Shown here: one piece after another, positions 25,198 to 33,584 of the stretch | Layout of the letters: every line of letters starts with the position of its first letter | How positions within the stretch are numbered: position 1 is the first letter of the stretch | Assembly (NCBI RefSeq): GCF_013213835.1 | Contig: NZ_JABSSU010000001.1 | Coordinates: 186,001-250,000 of the forward strand | Length of the DNA stretch: 64,000 nt | Direction: 5' to 3' | Origin: Winogradskyella sp. | GTDB taxonomy: Bacteria > Bacteroidota > Bacteroidia > Flavobacteriales > Flavobacteriaceae | Notes under the pieces: model-generated | Databases searched by the model: none | What the model was told of the DNA's origin: nothing | The model's input: only the letters and a program-made list of their open reading frames with translations | Position numbers and translations under genes: made by a program

Positions 25198-25748
25198 ATC
25201 AAATTAAATAATAGTAACAGAAAACTAAGTGTCTTCGTGTAGGTTTTACGTAATAACTTCAGCGCTTGTCTAATGTAAGACTTAAAAGTACCTAAAGGAA
25301 CATCCATTTGTAAATGGGCTTCTCTATGCGTAAGTCCATTAAAATAGACAAGTTCTATGGCTTTTTTATGATGCGCTTCTAACATGGTAATTGCACCTTT
25401 CAGCTCTAAGTGCTCAGAATCTATGTTACTATCTTCTTCCTTATTTTCATATACACTAAAATCTTCGGTTTGGATGAGTAAATCTGTTTTTCTTAAACTA
25501 TTTAACACTTTATTCTTTGCTATGCGATATATCCACGTATAAAAACGTCCTTTATCAGCATCGTAAGTGTCAACTTTATTCCATACCGTCATAAAAGTAT
25601 CTTGAAGAAGGTTTTGAGCCTTACCTTCATCTTTAGTCATTTTAAGAATGACACTGTAAATGGCACCAGCGTATTTGTCGTAGAGTAATGAGAACGCGCG
25701 CTCGTCTTTATTTTGTATTTGTTCTATTTGCGCGGTATCGTTTTGCAT
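25194..25748 (-). CDS. ECF RNA polymerase sigma factor, SigK/RskA-linked group
   Basis: From the ATG at 25748 the protein has 184 residues; an upstream in-frame ATG would add 14. Region 2 is clear (AFSLLYDKYAGAIYSVILKMTKDEGKAQNLLQDTFMTVW, then KGRFYTWIYRIAKNKVLNSLRK). Region 4 is AITMLEAHHKKAIELVYFNGLTHREAHLQMDVPLGTFKSYIRQALKLLRK, with the helix-turn-helix. It directs RNA polymerase to its own regulon and is held by the anti-sigma factor that overlaps its stop by four bases. The fasciclin gene is divergent immediately upstream, a pairing also seen with SigK-RskA in mycobacteria. Confidence 0.93.
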   Translation of the reverse strand: MQNDTAQIEQIQNKDERAFSLLYDKYAGAIYSVILKMTKDEGKAQNLLQDTFMTVWNKVDTYDADKGRFYTWIYRIAKNKVLNSLRKTDLLIQTEDFSVYENKEEDSNIDSEHLELKGAITMLEAHHKKAIELVYFNGLTHREAHLQMDVPLGTFKSYIRQALKLLRKTYTKTLSFLLLLFNLM

Positions 25749-25875
25749 CAATGTTAAAGATTTCACAAAAAAATGGATGGGCTCATCCATCAGAAACGAG
25801 CTTGTGTAAATATAAACGAAAGCACATCAAAAATGAAATTTGAGTGTTAGAGTTTAACCAAAAATTAAAAAAATT

Positions 25876-26388
25876 ATGAAAAAGTTAGTATTTGTATTAA
25901 CAACTGTAGTGGCATTAGGATTTTCTCAAATGGCTACAGCACAAAAAACAATTGTAGATGCAGCAGTAGGAAATGAAAATTTTTCAACTCTAGTTGCAGC
26001 TTTAAAAGCTGGTGATTTAGTTGCTGCTTTACAAGGTGATGGTCCATTTACAGTATTTGCACCAACAAACGAAGCCTTTGCAAAAATTGACAAAGCAACG
26101 TTATCTGATCTATTAAAACCAGAAAACAAAGAAACATTAGCTAAGATTTTAACATACCATGTAATCTCAGGTAAATTAATGGCAAGTGATGTAGTGGCTG
26201 CTTTAAAAGAAGGAAAAGGAAAAGTAGAAGTGAAAACCTTAGCAGGACAAATATTAACTGTAATCAAAAAAGATGGTAAAATATGGTTGAAAGACCAAGC
26301 AGGAAATTACAGCGAAATCACAGCAACGGATGTAGAAGGAAGTAATGGAGTGATTCATGTAATTGACTCTGTAGTAATGCCAAAGTAG
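25876..26388 (+). CDS. Secreted fasciclin-domain protein
   Basis: The 170-residue protein has a signal peptide cleaved after ATAQ (residue 22 or 23) and one complete FAS1 domain. It shows NFSTLVAALKAGDLVAALQGDGPFTVFAPTNEAFAKI (H1 motif region), LAKILTYHVISGKLMASDVV (YH motif) and the H2 block SNGVIHVIDSVVMPK. FAS1 domains mediate adhesion or act as small secreted modules. It is divergent from the ECF sigma gene across about 127 bp, so it is a good candidate target of that sigma factor, although no clear sigma-specific box was found. Confidence 0.93.
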   Translation: MKKLVFVLTTVVALGFSQMATAQKTIVDAAVGNENFSTLVAALKAGDLVAALQGDGPFTVFAPTNEAFAKIDKATLSDLLKPENKETLAKILTYHVISGKLMASDVVAALKEGKGKVEVKTLAGQILTVIKKDGKIWLKDQAGNYSEITATDVEGSNGVIHVIDSVVMPK

Positions 26389-26504
26389 TAGAGTTTTTAG
26401 TGTTATGTTAATAGGCATTACTAAACACTATTAATCGAATTTTGTGGAGATGGGTTTTTGATTAATGGTGAAGCAATTTTAGAAGTAAAATTGCTATGGA
26501 GAAG

Positions 26505-26535
26505 AAAAGCACTCACAAACTGTGAGTGCTTTTTG
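26505..26535 (+). terminator. Intrinsic terminator after the fasciclin gene
   Basis: AAAAGCACTCACA and TGTGAGTGCTTTT form a perfect 13-bp stem with a three-base loop and a T run. It may also serve the convergent YceI gene. Confidence 0.8.
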
Positions 26536-26581
26536 TATTATTAAATAATTTGAATTTAATAGTCGAAAGCCGGAAAACTAA

Positions 26582-27241
26582 TTACGCTTTATTAGTGACT
26601 AAAGTAATTTTTAATTCAATATCATCATTAATAAACTTATCTCCAAGATTATCAAATAAAGACTTAGAACCGTATTTAACATTCCATTTAGTTCTATCTA
26701 TTGTAAATGTTTCACTTTTTAATTTCATAGAACTTCCGTCTTCAGACATAGAAGTTTCTACCGGGAAGCTAATATTATTTGTTGCATCCTTAAGTGTCAG
26801 ATTTCCAGAAAGCATTGTTTTTCCTTCCGCAGTGCTAACTCCAGTAACTTCAAACTTTGCAGTAGGATATTTTTCTATATCAAAAAAATCAGCACTTGTT
26901 AAATGCCCTTTAAGTTTTGCATTACCTTCATCTTCTGCTGGGATGTCAACAACAGTAATGGTATTCATATCAATTATAAAGTTACCACTTTCTATAACGC
27001 CATCATTAACCATAACAGAACCCTCAGAGATAGCTATTACACCATTATGTGATCCAAGAGGTTTAGATCCTTTCCATTCAATAGTTGAATTTGCAGTGTT
27101 AGTTTTATAAGTAATAGCTGTTGATTCTGCAACTGCAGCATCTTCAGCAGAGGTAGTTTCAGCTTCTTTTGCGTCGTTTTTACAACTAAAAAAAGCTACA
27201 AATGCTACAAGAGCAATAATTTTTAAATAAGATGTTTTCAT
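26582..27241 (-). CDS. YceI-family lipoprotein
   Basis: The 219-residue protein has a lipoprotein signal peptide (VAFVAFFSC; Cys20) and an Ala/Glu/Thr linker. A YceI lipocalin-like domain runs from about 45: YKTNTANSTIEWKGSKPLGSHNG, GNFIIDMNTITVVDI, AKLKGHLTSADFFDIEKYPTAKFEVTG, LTLKDATNNISFPV and DRTKWNVKYGSKS. YceI folds bind polyisoprenoids or other amphiphiles in the periplasm. Here it is tethered to a membrane. It is transcribed alone and divergently from grpE. Confidence 0.92.
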   Translation of the reverse strand: MKTSYLKIIALVAFVAFFSCKNDAKEAETTSAEDAAVAESTAITYKTNTANSTIEWKGSKPLGSHNGVIAISEGSVMVNDGVIESGNFIIDMNTITVVDIPAEDEGNAKLKGHLTSADFFDIEKYPTAKFEVTGVSTAEGKTMLSGNLTLKDATNNISFPVETSMSEDGSSMKLKSETFTIDRTKWNVKYGSKSLFDNLGDKFINDDIELKITLVTNKA

Positions 27242-27272
27242 GTTAATGTTTATTTGAATTATAAGATTTCAA

Positions 27273-27280
27273 CAAAGTTA
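27273..27280 (-). promoter_or_regulatory. -7 element of the YceI gene
   Basis: On the minus strand this reads TAACTTTG, a perfect TAnnTTTG match, 31 bp upstream of the start codon. Confidence 0.5.
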
Positions 27281-27324
27281 AGTATAATCTAACCTGAGAT
27301 TCTATAAAAAAATGTTAATGACAT

Positions 27325-27357
27325 TTTGACATTTTTATAATAATGGCAGTACTTTTG
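27325..27357 (+). promoter_or_regulatory. grpE-dnaJ promoter
   Basis: TTTG (27325-27328) and TACTTTTG (27350-27357) are separated by 21 bp, matching the Bacteroidota housekeeping promoter (TTTG, about 19-21 bp, TAnnTTTG). The grpE ATG is 49 bp downstream. No CIRCE-type repeat was seen. Confidence 0.7.
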
Positions 27358-27406
27358 CACCTCTAAATCGAAGATTTAATTTAAGATTTTAAAATACAAC
27401 TCTAAC

Positions 27407-27961
27407 ATGAGTAAGAAAGATAAAAATAAAAAGGTTGAAGAGCCACAAATAGAGGATACAACTACAGCGACTGCTGAAGCTGAGGTAGAAACACAGGGAG
27501 ATGAAAAATCTGTAGAAGTTCAATTACAAGATCAAATCGTTGCAGAGAAAGATAAATTTATGCGTTTGTTTGCGGAATTCGAAAATTATAAAAAACGAAC
27601 GAGTAAAGAACGTATTGAGTTATTTAAAACTGCAAGTGAAGAAGTTATGGTAGCTATGTTACCTGTTTTAGATGATTTTGAGCGTGCTTTAACTCATATT
27701 GAAGAAGACAAAGAAGCCGAAGAGTTACGTAAAGGTGTACTACTTATTTACAATAAACTGATAAATACTTTAGAGCAAAAAGGTTTGTCTAAAATTGAGG
27801 TAAATCAAGGAGATGCTTTTAATGCAGACGATCATGAAGCAGTAACTCAAATTCCAGCACCTAATGAAGATTTGAAAGGTAAGATTATTGACGTTATTGA
27901 GCGTGGTTATAAATTAGGTGATAAAGTGATTAGATTCCCTAAAGTGGTAATTGGGCAATAA
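27407..27961 (+). CDS. grpE: Nucleotide exchange factor GrpE
   Basis: The 184-residue protein has a charged, flexible N-terminus (1-40) and a long coiled-coil helix (45-95; [27 protein letters not shown]). The beta-wing domain that contacts DnaK follows ([51 protein letters not shown]). It drives ADP release from DnaK in the heat-shock chaperone cycle. dnaJ begins eight bases after its stop, so they form an operon; dnaK is not nearby. Confidence 0.97.
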   Translation: MSKKDKNKKVEEPQIEDTTTATAEAEVETQGDEKSVEVQLQDQIVAEKDKFMRLFAEFENYKKRTSKERIELFKTASEEVMVAMLPVLDDFERALTHIEEDKEAEELRKGVLLIYNKLINTLEQKGLSKIEVNQGDAFNADDHEAVTQIPAPNEDLKGKIIDVIERGYKLGDKVIRFPKVVIGQ

Positions 27962-27969
27962 TAAATAGT

Positions 27970-29085
27970 ATGGCAAAAAGAGATTATTACGAGGTTTTAG
28001 GTGTCAGCAAAGGAGCGAGCGCAGGCGAAATAAAAAAAGCTTACCGAAAAATGGCTTTAAAATATCATCCGGATAAGAATCCAGATGATCAAGAAGCTGA
28101 AGCAAAATTTAAAGAAGCAGCAGAAGCCTATGAAGTTTTGAGTGATGCTGATAAAAAAGCACGTTATGACCAATTTGGTCACCAAGCATTTGAAGGAGCT
28201 GGCGGTTTTGGTGGCGGTGGCATGAATATGGATGACATCTTTAGCCAATTCGGTGACATTTTTGGAGGTGCCTTTGGTGGTGGTTTTGGTGGCTTCGGCG
28301 GCGGAGGCGGCAGACGTATGGTTAAAGGAAGCAACCTTAGAATACGCGTGAAGCTTACTTTAGAGGAAGTGGCAAATGGAGTAGAGAAAAAAATTAAAGT
28401 AAAACGTAAAATTCAAGCACCCGGAACTACTTACAAAACTTGTACTACGTGTAACGGAACAGGTCAAGTGACAAGAGTTGCTAATACAATCCTCGGACGT
28501 ATGCAAACATCTGCCCCTTGTCAAACTTGTGGCGGTTCGGGTCAAATAATAGATAAAAAACCGTCTGATGCTGATGCACAAGGATTAAAAGTATCTGAAG
28601 AAACTGTTTCGGTTAAAATTCCAGCTGGTGTTGTTGATGGTATGCAACTAAAAGTTACGGGCAAAGGTAATGATGCACCAGGAAATGGTATCTCTGGTGA
28701 TTTATTAGTTGTAATTACTGAAGAAGAACATTCAACCTTAAAGCGTGAAGGAGATAATTTACATTACGATATGTATGTAAGTATACCTGATGCTGTTTTA
28801 GGGACTTCGAAAGAAATTGATACTGTGACCGGAAAAGTTAGAATTAAGATTGAAGCTGGAGTGCAATCTGGAAAGATTTTAAGACTACGAGGAAAAGGTA
28901 TACCGAGTATAAATGGTTATGGTAAAGGTGATTTATTGGTTCATGTAAATGTTTGGACACCAAAGACATTGAGTAAAAAGCAGAAACAATTTTTTGAAAG
29001 CATGCAAGAGGACGAACATTTTGAGCCAAAACCTGAGAGTTCAGACAAATCTTTTTTTGAAAAGGTGAAAGATATGTTTTCATAA
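27970..29085 (+). CDS. dnaJ: Chaperone DnaJ
   Basis: The 371-residue protein starts with a J domain holding the HPD motif (KYHPDKNPD, about 28-36), then a Gly/Phe-rich linker (about 75-115). The Cys-rich zinc domain keeps only [10 protein letters not shown] and [10 protein letters not shown], i.e. two CxxCxGxG units rather than the four of E. coli DnaJ. One zinc site may therefore be missing, a pattern known in Bacteroidota. The C-terminal substrate-binding domains follow ([41 protein letters not shown]). It stimulates DnaK ATPase and delivers substrates. Confidence 0.96.
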   Translation: MAKRDYYEVLGVSKGASAGEIKKAYRKMALKYHPDKNPDDQEAEAKFKEAAEAYEVLSDADKKARYDQFGHQAFEGAGGFGGGGMNMDDIFSQFGDIFGGAFGGGFGGFGGGGGRRMVKGSNLRIRVKLTLEEVANGVEKKIKVKRKIQAPGTTYKTCTTCNGTGQVTRVANTILGRMQTSAPCQTCGGSGQIIDKKPSDADAQGLKVSEETVSVKIPAGVVDGMQLKVTGKGNDAPGNGISGDLLVVITEEEHSTLKREGDNLHYDMYVSIPDAVLGTSKEIDTVTGKVRIKIEAGVQSGKILRLRGKGIPSINGYGKGDLLVHVNVWTPKTLSKKQKQFFESMQEDEHFEPKPESSDKSFFEKVKDMFS

Positions 29086-29119
29086 AAAGGGTCTGTTTAA
29101 GAAAAAATACTATCTTTGA

Positions 29120-29156
29120 ATTATCGCTAATGCTTATTAGCGGTAATTTTTCTTTT
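29120..29156 (+). terminator. First terminator after dnaJ
   Basis: ATTATCGCTAAT and ATTAGCGGTAAT pair over 12 bp (one T-G wobble) around a four-base loop, followed by TTTTTCTTTTT. Confidence 0.75.
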
Positions 29157-29171
29157 TCATAGCAATTTTTT

Positions 29172-29210
29172 CCCATCCTTATTTAACCATAAGGGTGGGT
29201 TTTGTTTTTT
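29172..29210 (+). terminator. Second terminator-like hairpin after dnaJ
   Basis: CCCATCCTTA and TAAGGGTGGG pair over 10 bp (one T-G wobble) around an eight-base loop and run into a T-rich tail. Confidence 0.55.
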
Positions 29211-29302
29211 ATGAAACCTTGTTTTTGTTTCTAGGTTATGCTTATTAATCTTTAACATTTAATATATTTACAATCTAACCTCTAGTTAAATCTAAATTAT
29301 AT

Positions 29303-30229
29303 ATGAGCCACTTATTAGTTGCTGATTCCGTGTCAAAAAACTTCGGGAACTTTAGAGCACTAAATGAAGTATCTATCGCTGTTCCGAAAGGAAGTATTTT
29401 TGGATTGCTTGGCCCAAACGGTGCAGGTAAAACAACTTTGATCAGAATCATAAATCAAATAACTATGCCAGATTCTGGCTCTGTGCAATTAGATGGTCAT
29501 GCCTTAAGACCAGAGCATATTAAAGATATCGGTTACTTGCCTGAAGAACGTGGTCTTTACAAATCTATGAAAGTTGGTGAGCAGGCATTATACCTTGCTC
29601 AATTGAAAGGAATGTCTAAGTCCGAAGCTAAAAGCAGACTAAAATATTGGTTTGATAAGTTAGAAATTGGTGACTGGTGGAACAAAAAAATTCAAGAATT
29701 AAGTAAAGGTCAAGCGCAAAAAATTCAGTTTGTTGTAACCGTGTTGCATAAGCCAAAACTTTTAATTTTTGATGAACCTTTTTCAGGTTTTGACCCAATA
29801 AATGCCAATTTAATAAAAGATGAAATTTTGCAACTCAGGGAAGAAGGTGCTACAGTGATTTTCTCTACACATCGTATGGAATCTGTCGAAGAGTTGTGTG
29901 ATCATATTGCTTTAATTCATAAATCCAATAAGGTTTTAGATGGCAAGCTTACAGATATAAAAAGGCAATACAAGACAAATACCTTTGAAGTCGGTTTGCA
30001 GTCAGGAAATAGTAGTACGGTAGTATCTGAAATAAAAGATAAGTTTCAAGTACTTCCGGCTACTTTCAAGAATTTAAATGATGATATTAAGTTGAATATT
30101 AAGATTAATGAAAACACCTCGCCAAATGATTTGTTATCATTTTTAACATCAAAAGCTGAGGTACACCACTTTGTAGAAGTGATACCTAGTGCAAATGATA
30201 TTTTTATTCAAACTGTAAAAAATAATTAG
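29303..30229 (+). CDS. ABC exporter ATP-binding protein (NatA-like)
   Basis: The 308-residue ATPase has Walker A GPNGAGKTT (about 38-46), the Q-loop region, the signature ELSKGQAQKIQFV, Walker B LLIFDEPFSGFDP and the H-loop STHR. The C-terminal 80 residues form the extension common to the DUF4162 group of CcmA/NatA exporters. It pairs with the ABC-2 type permease that follows after one base. The transported substrate is unknown; such pairs often export peptides, lipids or sodium-linked substrates. Confidence 0.93.
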   Translation: MSHLLVADSVSKNFGNFRALNEVSIAVPKGSIFGLLGPNGAGKTTLIRIINQITMPDSGSVQLDGHALRPEHIKDIGYLPEERGLYKSMKVGEQALYLAQLKGMSKSEAKSRLKYWFDKLEIGDWWNKKIQELSKGQAQKIQFVVTVLHKPKLLIFDEPFSGFDPINANLIKDEILQLREEGATVIFSTHRMESVEELCDHIALIHKSNKVLDGKLTDIKRQYKTNTFEVGLQSGNSSTVVSEIKDKFQVLPATFKNLNDDIKLNIKINENTSPNDLLSFLTSKAEVHHFVEVIPSANDIFIQTVKNN

Positions 30230-30230
30230 A

Positions 30231-31544
30231 ATGAATCATTTACCATTAATTATTAAACGAGAATATCTTACCAAGGTAAAGAATAAGTCATTTATTATTA
30301 TGACTTTTTTAAGCCCATTAATAATGATTGCCTTAATTGCTTTCGTGGCATATTTATCTCAAGTAAATAATGATAAACAACGTACAATATCTGTATTAGA
30401 TGAAACAGGATATTTAGATGGAGTTTTTAAAGATACCGATAATACAAAGTATTCAATTCTTAATGCTCTCGATCTAGAAACAGCCATGACTCTTGTTAAG
30501 GAAAAGGAAGATTATGGTTTGTTACATATAGCCAAAGTAGATTCTTTAGATCTTTTGGTTGATAATGTGAAGTTCTATTCTGAAGATTCTCCATCCTTAT
30601 CCGTTATTTCTAATTTAGAAGGAAAGATTGAACGTCGCCTAAAACAAATGAAACTGCGTGAAGATGGTGTAAGCATTGAGATGATTAAAGCTTCAGAAGT
30701 AGATATTGATATTTCTCAAGTCAGTTTTGAAGGTGAAAAAAGCTCTAAAGTAGATAACGTAGTTAAACTTGCCTTTGGTGGTATGGCCGGTTATTTATTA
30801 TTCATGTTTATCATTATATACGGTAATATGATAATGCGCAGCGTTATAGAGGAAAAGACGAGTAGAATAATAGAGATTATAATTTCCTCTGTAAAACCTG
30901 TGCAATTAATGTTAGGTAAAATTATAGGAACATCTTTGGCAGGAATTACACAATTTGTCATTTGGCTTATTTTAGGTGGAGTGCTTATGACGGTTGTGTC
31001 GGTGATACTCGGAATAGATTTAAGTCAAGCTTCAACACCGCAGCAAGAATTAGTAAATCAAGCCATAGAAGCTGAAGGTGCACAGATGATGGCAGAAAAT
31101 ATCTTTTTAGCTATCGGAAACTTACCAATTTTAAACTTAGCTTTCGCTTTTATATTATTTTTTGTTGGTGGTTATTTATTGTATAGTTCGTTATATGCTG
31201 CAATCGGTGCTGCAGTTGATAATGAAACGGACACACAACAGTTTATGTTGCCAATTCTTATGCCACTAATTTTAGCGGTTTATGTAGGTGTGTTTACAGT
31301 GATTGAGGACCCGCATGGCACAGTATCAACTATATTCTCATTTATACCATTGACTTCGCCAGTCGTAATGTTAATGCGTATTCCTTTTGGTGTTCCACTT
31401 TGGCAGCAAGGGCTATCACTTTTAATGCTCATTGGGACATTTATGTTTACGGTTTGGTTTGCAGCCAAGATTTATAGAGTTGGTATTTTAATGTACGGTA
31501 AAAAACCAAGTTATAAGGAACTATATAAATGGATTAAATATTGA
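30231..31544 (+). CDS. ABC-2 type exporter permease (NatB-like)
   Basis: The 437-residue membrane protein starts with IKREYLTKVKNKSFIIMTFLSPLIMI, the usual first helix of NatB-like permeases. A large extracytoplasmic loop (about 45-175) is followed by a block of five membrane segments. VIEEKTSRIIEIIISSVKPVQLMLGKIIG (about 206-234) is the coupling-helix region that contacts the ATPase. It is one base from the ATPase gene upstream and overlaps the MscS-type gene by four bases downstream. Confidence 0.92.
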   Translation: MNHLPLIIKREYLTKVKNKSFIIMTFLSPLIMIALIAFVAYLSQVNNDKQRTISVLDETGYLDGVFKDTDNTKYSILNALDLETAMTLVKEKEDYGLLHIAKVDSLDLLVDNVKFYSEDSPSLSVISNLEGKIERRLKQMKLREDGVSIEMIKASEVDIDISQVSFEGEKSSKVDNVVKLAFGGMAGYLLFMFIIIYGNMIMRSVIEEKTSRIIEIIISSVKPVQLMLGKIIGTSLAGITQFVIWLILGGVLMTVVSVILGIDLSQASTPQQELVNQAIEAEGAQMMAENIFLAIGNLPILNLAFAFILFFVGGYLLYSSLYAAIGAAVDNETDTQQFMLPILMPLILAVYVGVFTVIEDPHGTVSTIFSFIPLTSPVVMLMRIPFGVPLWQQGLSLLMLIGTFMFTVWFAAKIYRVGILMYGKKPSYKELYKWIKY

Positions 31545-32407
31545 TACTCTTGAATCAGGTTAAAGAATTTTCTTTTAAAGACTTTTTTTCTGATGTATTG
31601 AACACATCAATTTATGATAATGGTGATATTCACATTAATGTGAAGACGTTATTGGTACTAGTCATAACCCTTCTTTTAACTAATCTCTTTCTACGAGCAA
31701 TACGACTAATAGTTACTAAAAGATTATCTGAAGACTATAAACAGAGGTTTAGAACGGTATTTGGCTTTTTAAAGTATATCATTTTTTTATTGGTAATAAT
31801 TACGACTTTAGATGCTAGTGGTATAAAAATCACAGCGCTTGTTGCAGCTTCAGCAGCGCTATTTGTGGGGTTAGGTTTTGGACTTCAACATTTATTTGAA
31901 GACGTCATCTCTGGTATAGTGGTCATTAGTGATAAGTCAATTTTTTTGGATGATATAATTACTATTGAAGGTGTTGAGGCTAAAATATTTGAAATAAATC
32001 TGCGCACTACTAAAGCCATCACACAAGATAATAAGATATTGATTATTCCTAATCATAAGTTTGTAACAGATGTTGTTGTAAATTGGACTCAAAATAATCC
32101 AACTGTAAGAGAAGAAGTAAATATTTCTGTAGCGTATGGTACAGATGTTGATAAGTTTAAAATATTATTAGAGGAAGTAGCATTAAAACACGACAAGGTA
32201 TTAAAAGACCCAAAGCCCTTTAGTTTATTTGAATACTTTGGTGATAGTGGTTTAGATTTTAAATTATACTTTTTTACAAAAAATACATTTGAGGTCCCTG
32301 TGATAAAAAGTGATTTACGATTTGCTATCTATAATGAGGTTGAAAAACAAAAAATTGAGATACCATTTCCGCAACGTGTGGTTCATGTTAAAAACGAAAA
32401 CATATAA
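31541..32407 (+). CDS. MscS-family mechanosensitive channel
   Basis: The 288-residue protein has three membrane segments: 33-52, about 75-92, and the pore helix at 98-122 with ITALVAASAALFVGLGFGLQHLFEDVISGIVV. That helix matches the MscS TM3 Ala/Gly packing pattern. The beta domain (IFLDDIITIEGVEAKIFEINLRTTKAITQDNKILIIPNHKFV) and a C-terminal alpha-beta region follow. It releases solutes under osmotic down-shock. The start is TTG at 31541 or 31550; the first overlaps the permease stop by four bases and implies coupling. Confidence 0.92.
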   Translation: MILLNQVKEFSFKDFFSDVLNTSIYDNGDIHINVKTLLVLVITLLLTNLFLRAIRLIVTKRLSEDYKQRFRTVFGFLKYIIFLLVIITTLDASGIKITALVAASAALFVGLGFGLQHLFEDVISGIVVISDKSIFLDDIITIEGVEAKIFEINLRTTKAITQDNKILIIPNHKFVTDVVVNWTQNNPTVREEVNISVAYGTDVDKFKILLEEVALKHDKVLKDPKPFSLFEYFGDSGLDFKLYFFTKNTFEVPVIKSDLRFAIYNEVEKQKIEIPFPQRVVHVKNENI

Positions 32408-32410
32408 ACG

Positions 32411-33574
32411 ATGTCTAAAATATTAATCATAGAAGATGAAGCAGCAATTAGAAGAGTTCTAGTCAAGATTCTTTCTGAAGAAAACGATACCTATAAAGTG
32501 GATGAAGCAGAGGATGGATTAGCTGGTATAGATAAAATAAAGAAGGAAGACTACGACTTAGTGCTTTGTGACATTAAAATGCCAAAAATGGATGGTGTCG
32601 AGGTTTTAGAGGCTGCTAAGAAAATGAAGCCAGAGACACCAATAGTAATGATTTCAGGTCATGGTGATTTAGATACAGCGGTGAATACAATGCGTTTAGG
32701 TGCTTTTGATTATATCTCTAAACCACCAGATTTAAATAGACTATTAAATACAGTGCGCATTGCTTTAGATAGAAAGGAGCTCGTAGTTGAAAATAAAATG
32801 CTTAAAAAGAAAGTTAGCAAGAACTACGAAATGATTGGTGAAAGTGATGCCATCGCTCAAATCAAAGATATGATTGACAAGGTGGCTCCAACTGATGCAC
32901 GTGTTTTAGTCACCGGTCCAAATGGAACCGGTAAAGAGTTAGTAGCACACTGGTTACATCAAAAGAGTGAGCGGTCTAAAGGACCAATGATAGAGGTCAA
33001 TTGTGCAGCCATACCAAGTGAGCTTATAGAAAGTGAATTATTTGGTCACGTAAAAGGAGCTTTTACATCCGCTAATAAAGATAGAGCTGGTAAGTTTGAA
33101 GCTGCAAATGGAGGAACAATCTTCTTAGATGAAATTGGAGACATGAGTATGTCTGCTCAAGCAAAAGTATTACGTGCATTACAAGAAAGTAGAATACAGC
33201 GTGTTGGTAGTGATAAGGACATCAAGGTGAATGTAAGAGTTGTTGCAGCGACGAATAAGGATTTAAAGAAAGAGATTGAAGAAGGTAATTTTAGAGAAGA
33301 TTTATACCACAGATTGGCTGTCATTCTAATAAAAGTACCAGCACTAAACGATAGGAGAGAAGACATTCCTTTATTAGTGGAATACTTTGCAAATAAAATT
33401 TCTCAAGAACAAGGAACCGCTAAAAAATCCTTTTCTAACAAGGCCATTAAGTTATTACAAGAATATGATTGGACAGGTAATATTAGAGAGCTTAGAAACG
33501 TTGTTGAACGTCTTATTATTCTTGGTGGAAAAGAGGTGAGCGAAAGTGATGTAAAAGCCTTTGCTTCAAAATAA
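32411..33574 (+). CDS. Sigma-54-type response regulator lacking a DNA-binding domain
   Basis: The 387-residue protein has a receiver domain (1-120; Asp54 in VLCDIKMPKMDG) and a sigma-54 AAA+ domain. The AAA+ domain has Walker A GPNGTGKE (169-176), GAFTSA (216-221), Walker B GGTIFLDEIGDM (234-245), and an arginine-finger region. The sequence ends at RNVVERLIILGGKEVSESDVKAFASK with no Fis-type helix-turn-helix. The sigma-54 contact loop is GAFTSA rather than the canonical GAFTGA. It probably activates sigma-54 RNA polymerase from solution. No kinase is adjacent; it is the last gene of the ABC exporter and MscS operon, three bases after the MscS stop. Confidence 0.92.
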   Translation: MSKILIIEDEAAIRRVLVKILSEENDTYKVDEAEDGLAGIDKIKKEDYDLVLCDIKMPKMDGVEVLEAAKKMKPETPIVMISGHGDLDTAVNTMRLGAFDYISKPPDLNRLLNTVRIALDRKELVVENKMLKKKVSKNYEMIGESDAIAQIKDMIDKVAPTDARVLVTGPNGTGKELVAHWLHQKSERSKGPMIEVNCAAIPSELIESELFGHVKGAFTSANKDRAGKFEAANGGTIFLDEIGDMSMSAQAKVLRALQESRIQRVGSDKDIKVNVRVVAATNKDLKKEIEEGNFREDLYHRLAVILIKVPALNDRREDIPLLVEYFANKISQEQGTAKKSFSNKAIKLLQEYDWTGNIRELRNVVERLIILGGKEVSESDVKAFASK

Positions 33575-33584
33575 GCTTAGACAG

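Noticed and set aside
26526..27110. 194-residue open frame on the plus strand
   Set aside because: It is antisense to the YceI gene, whose domain motifs are unambiguous.
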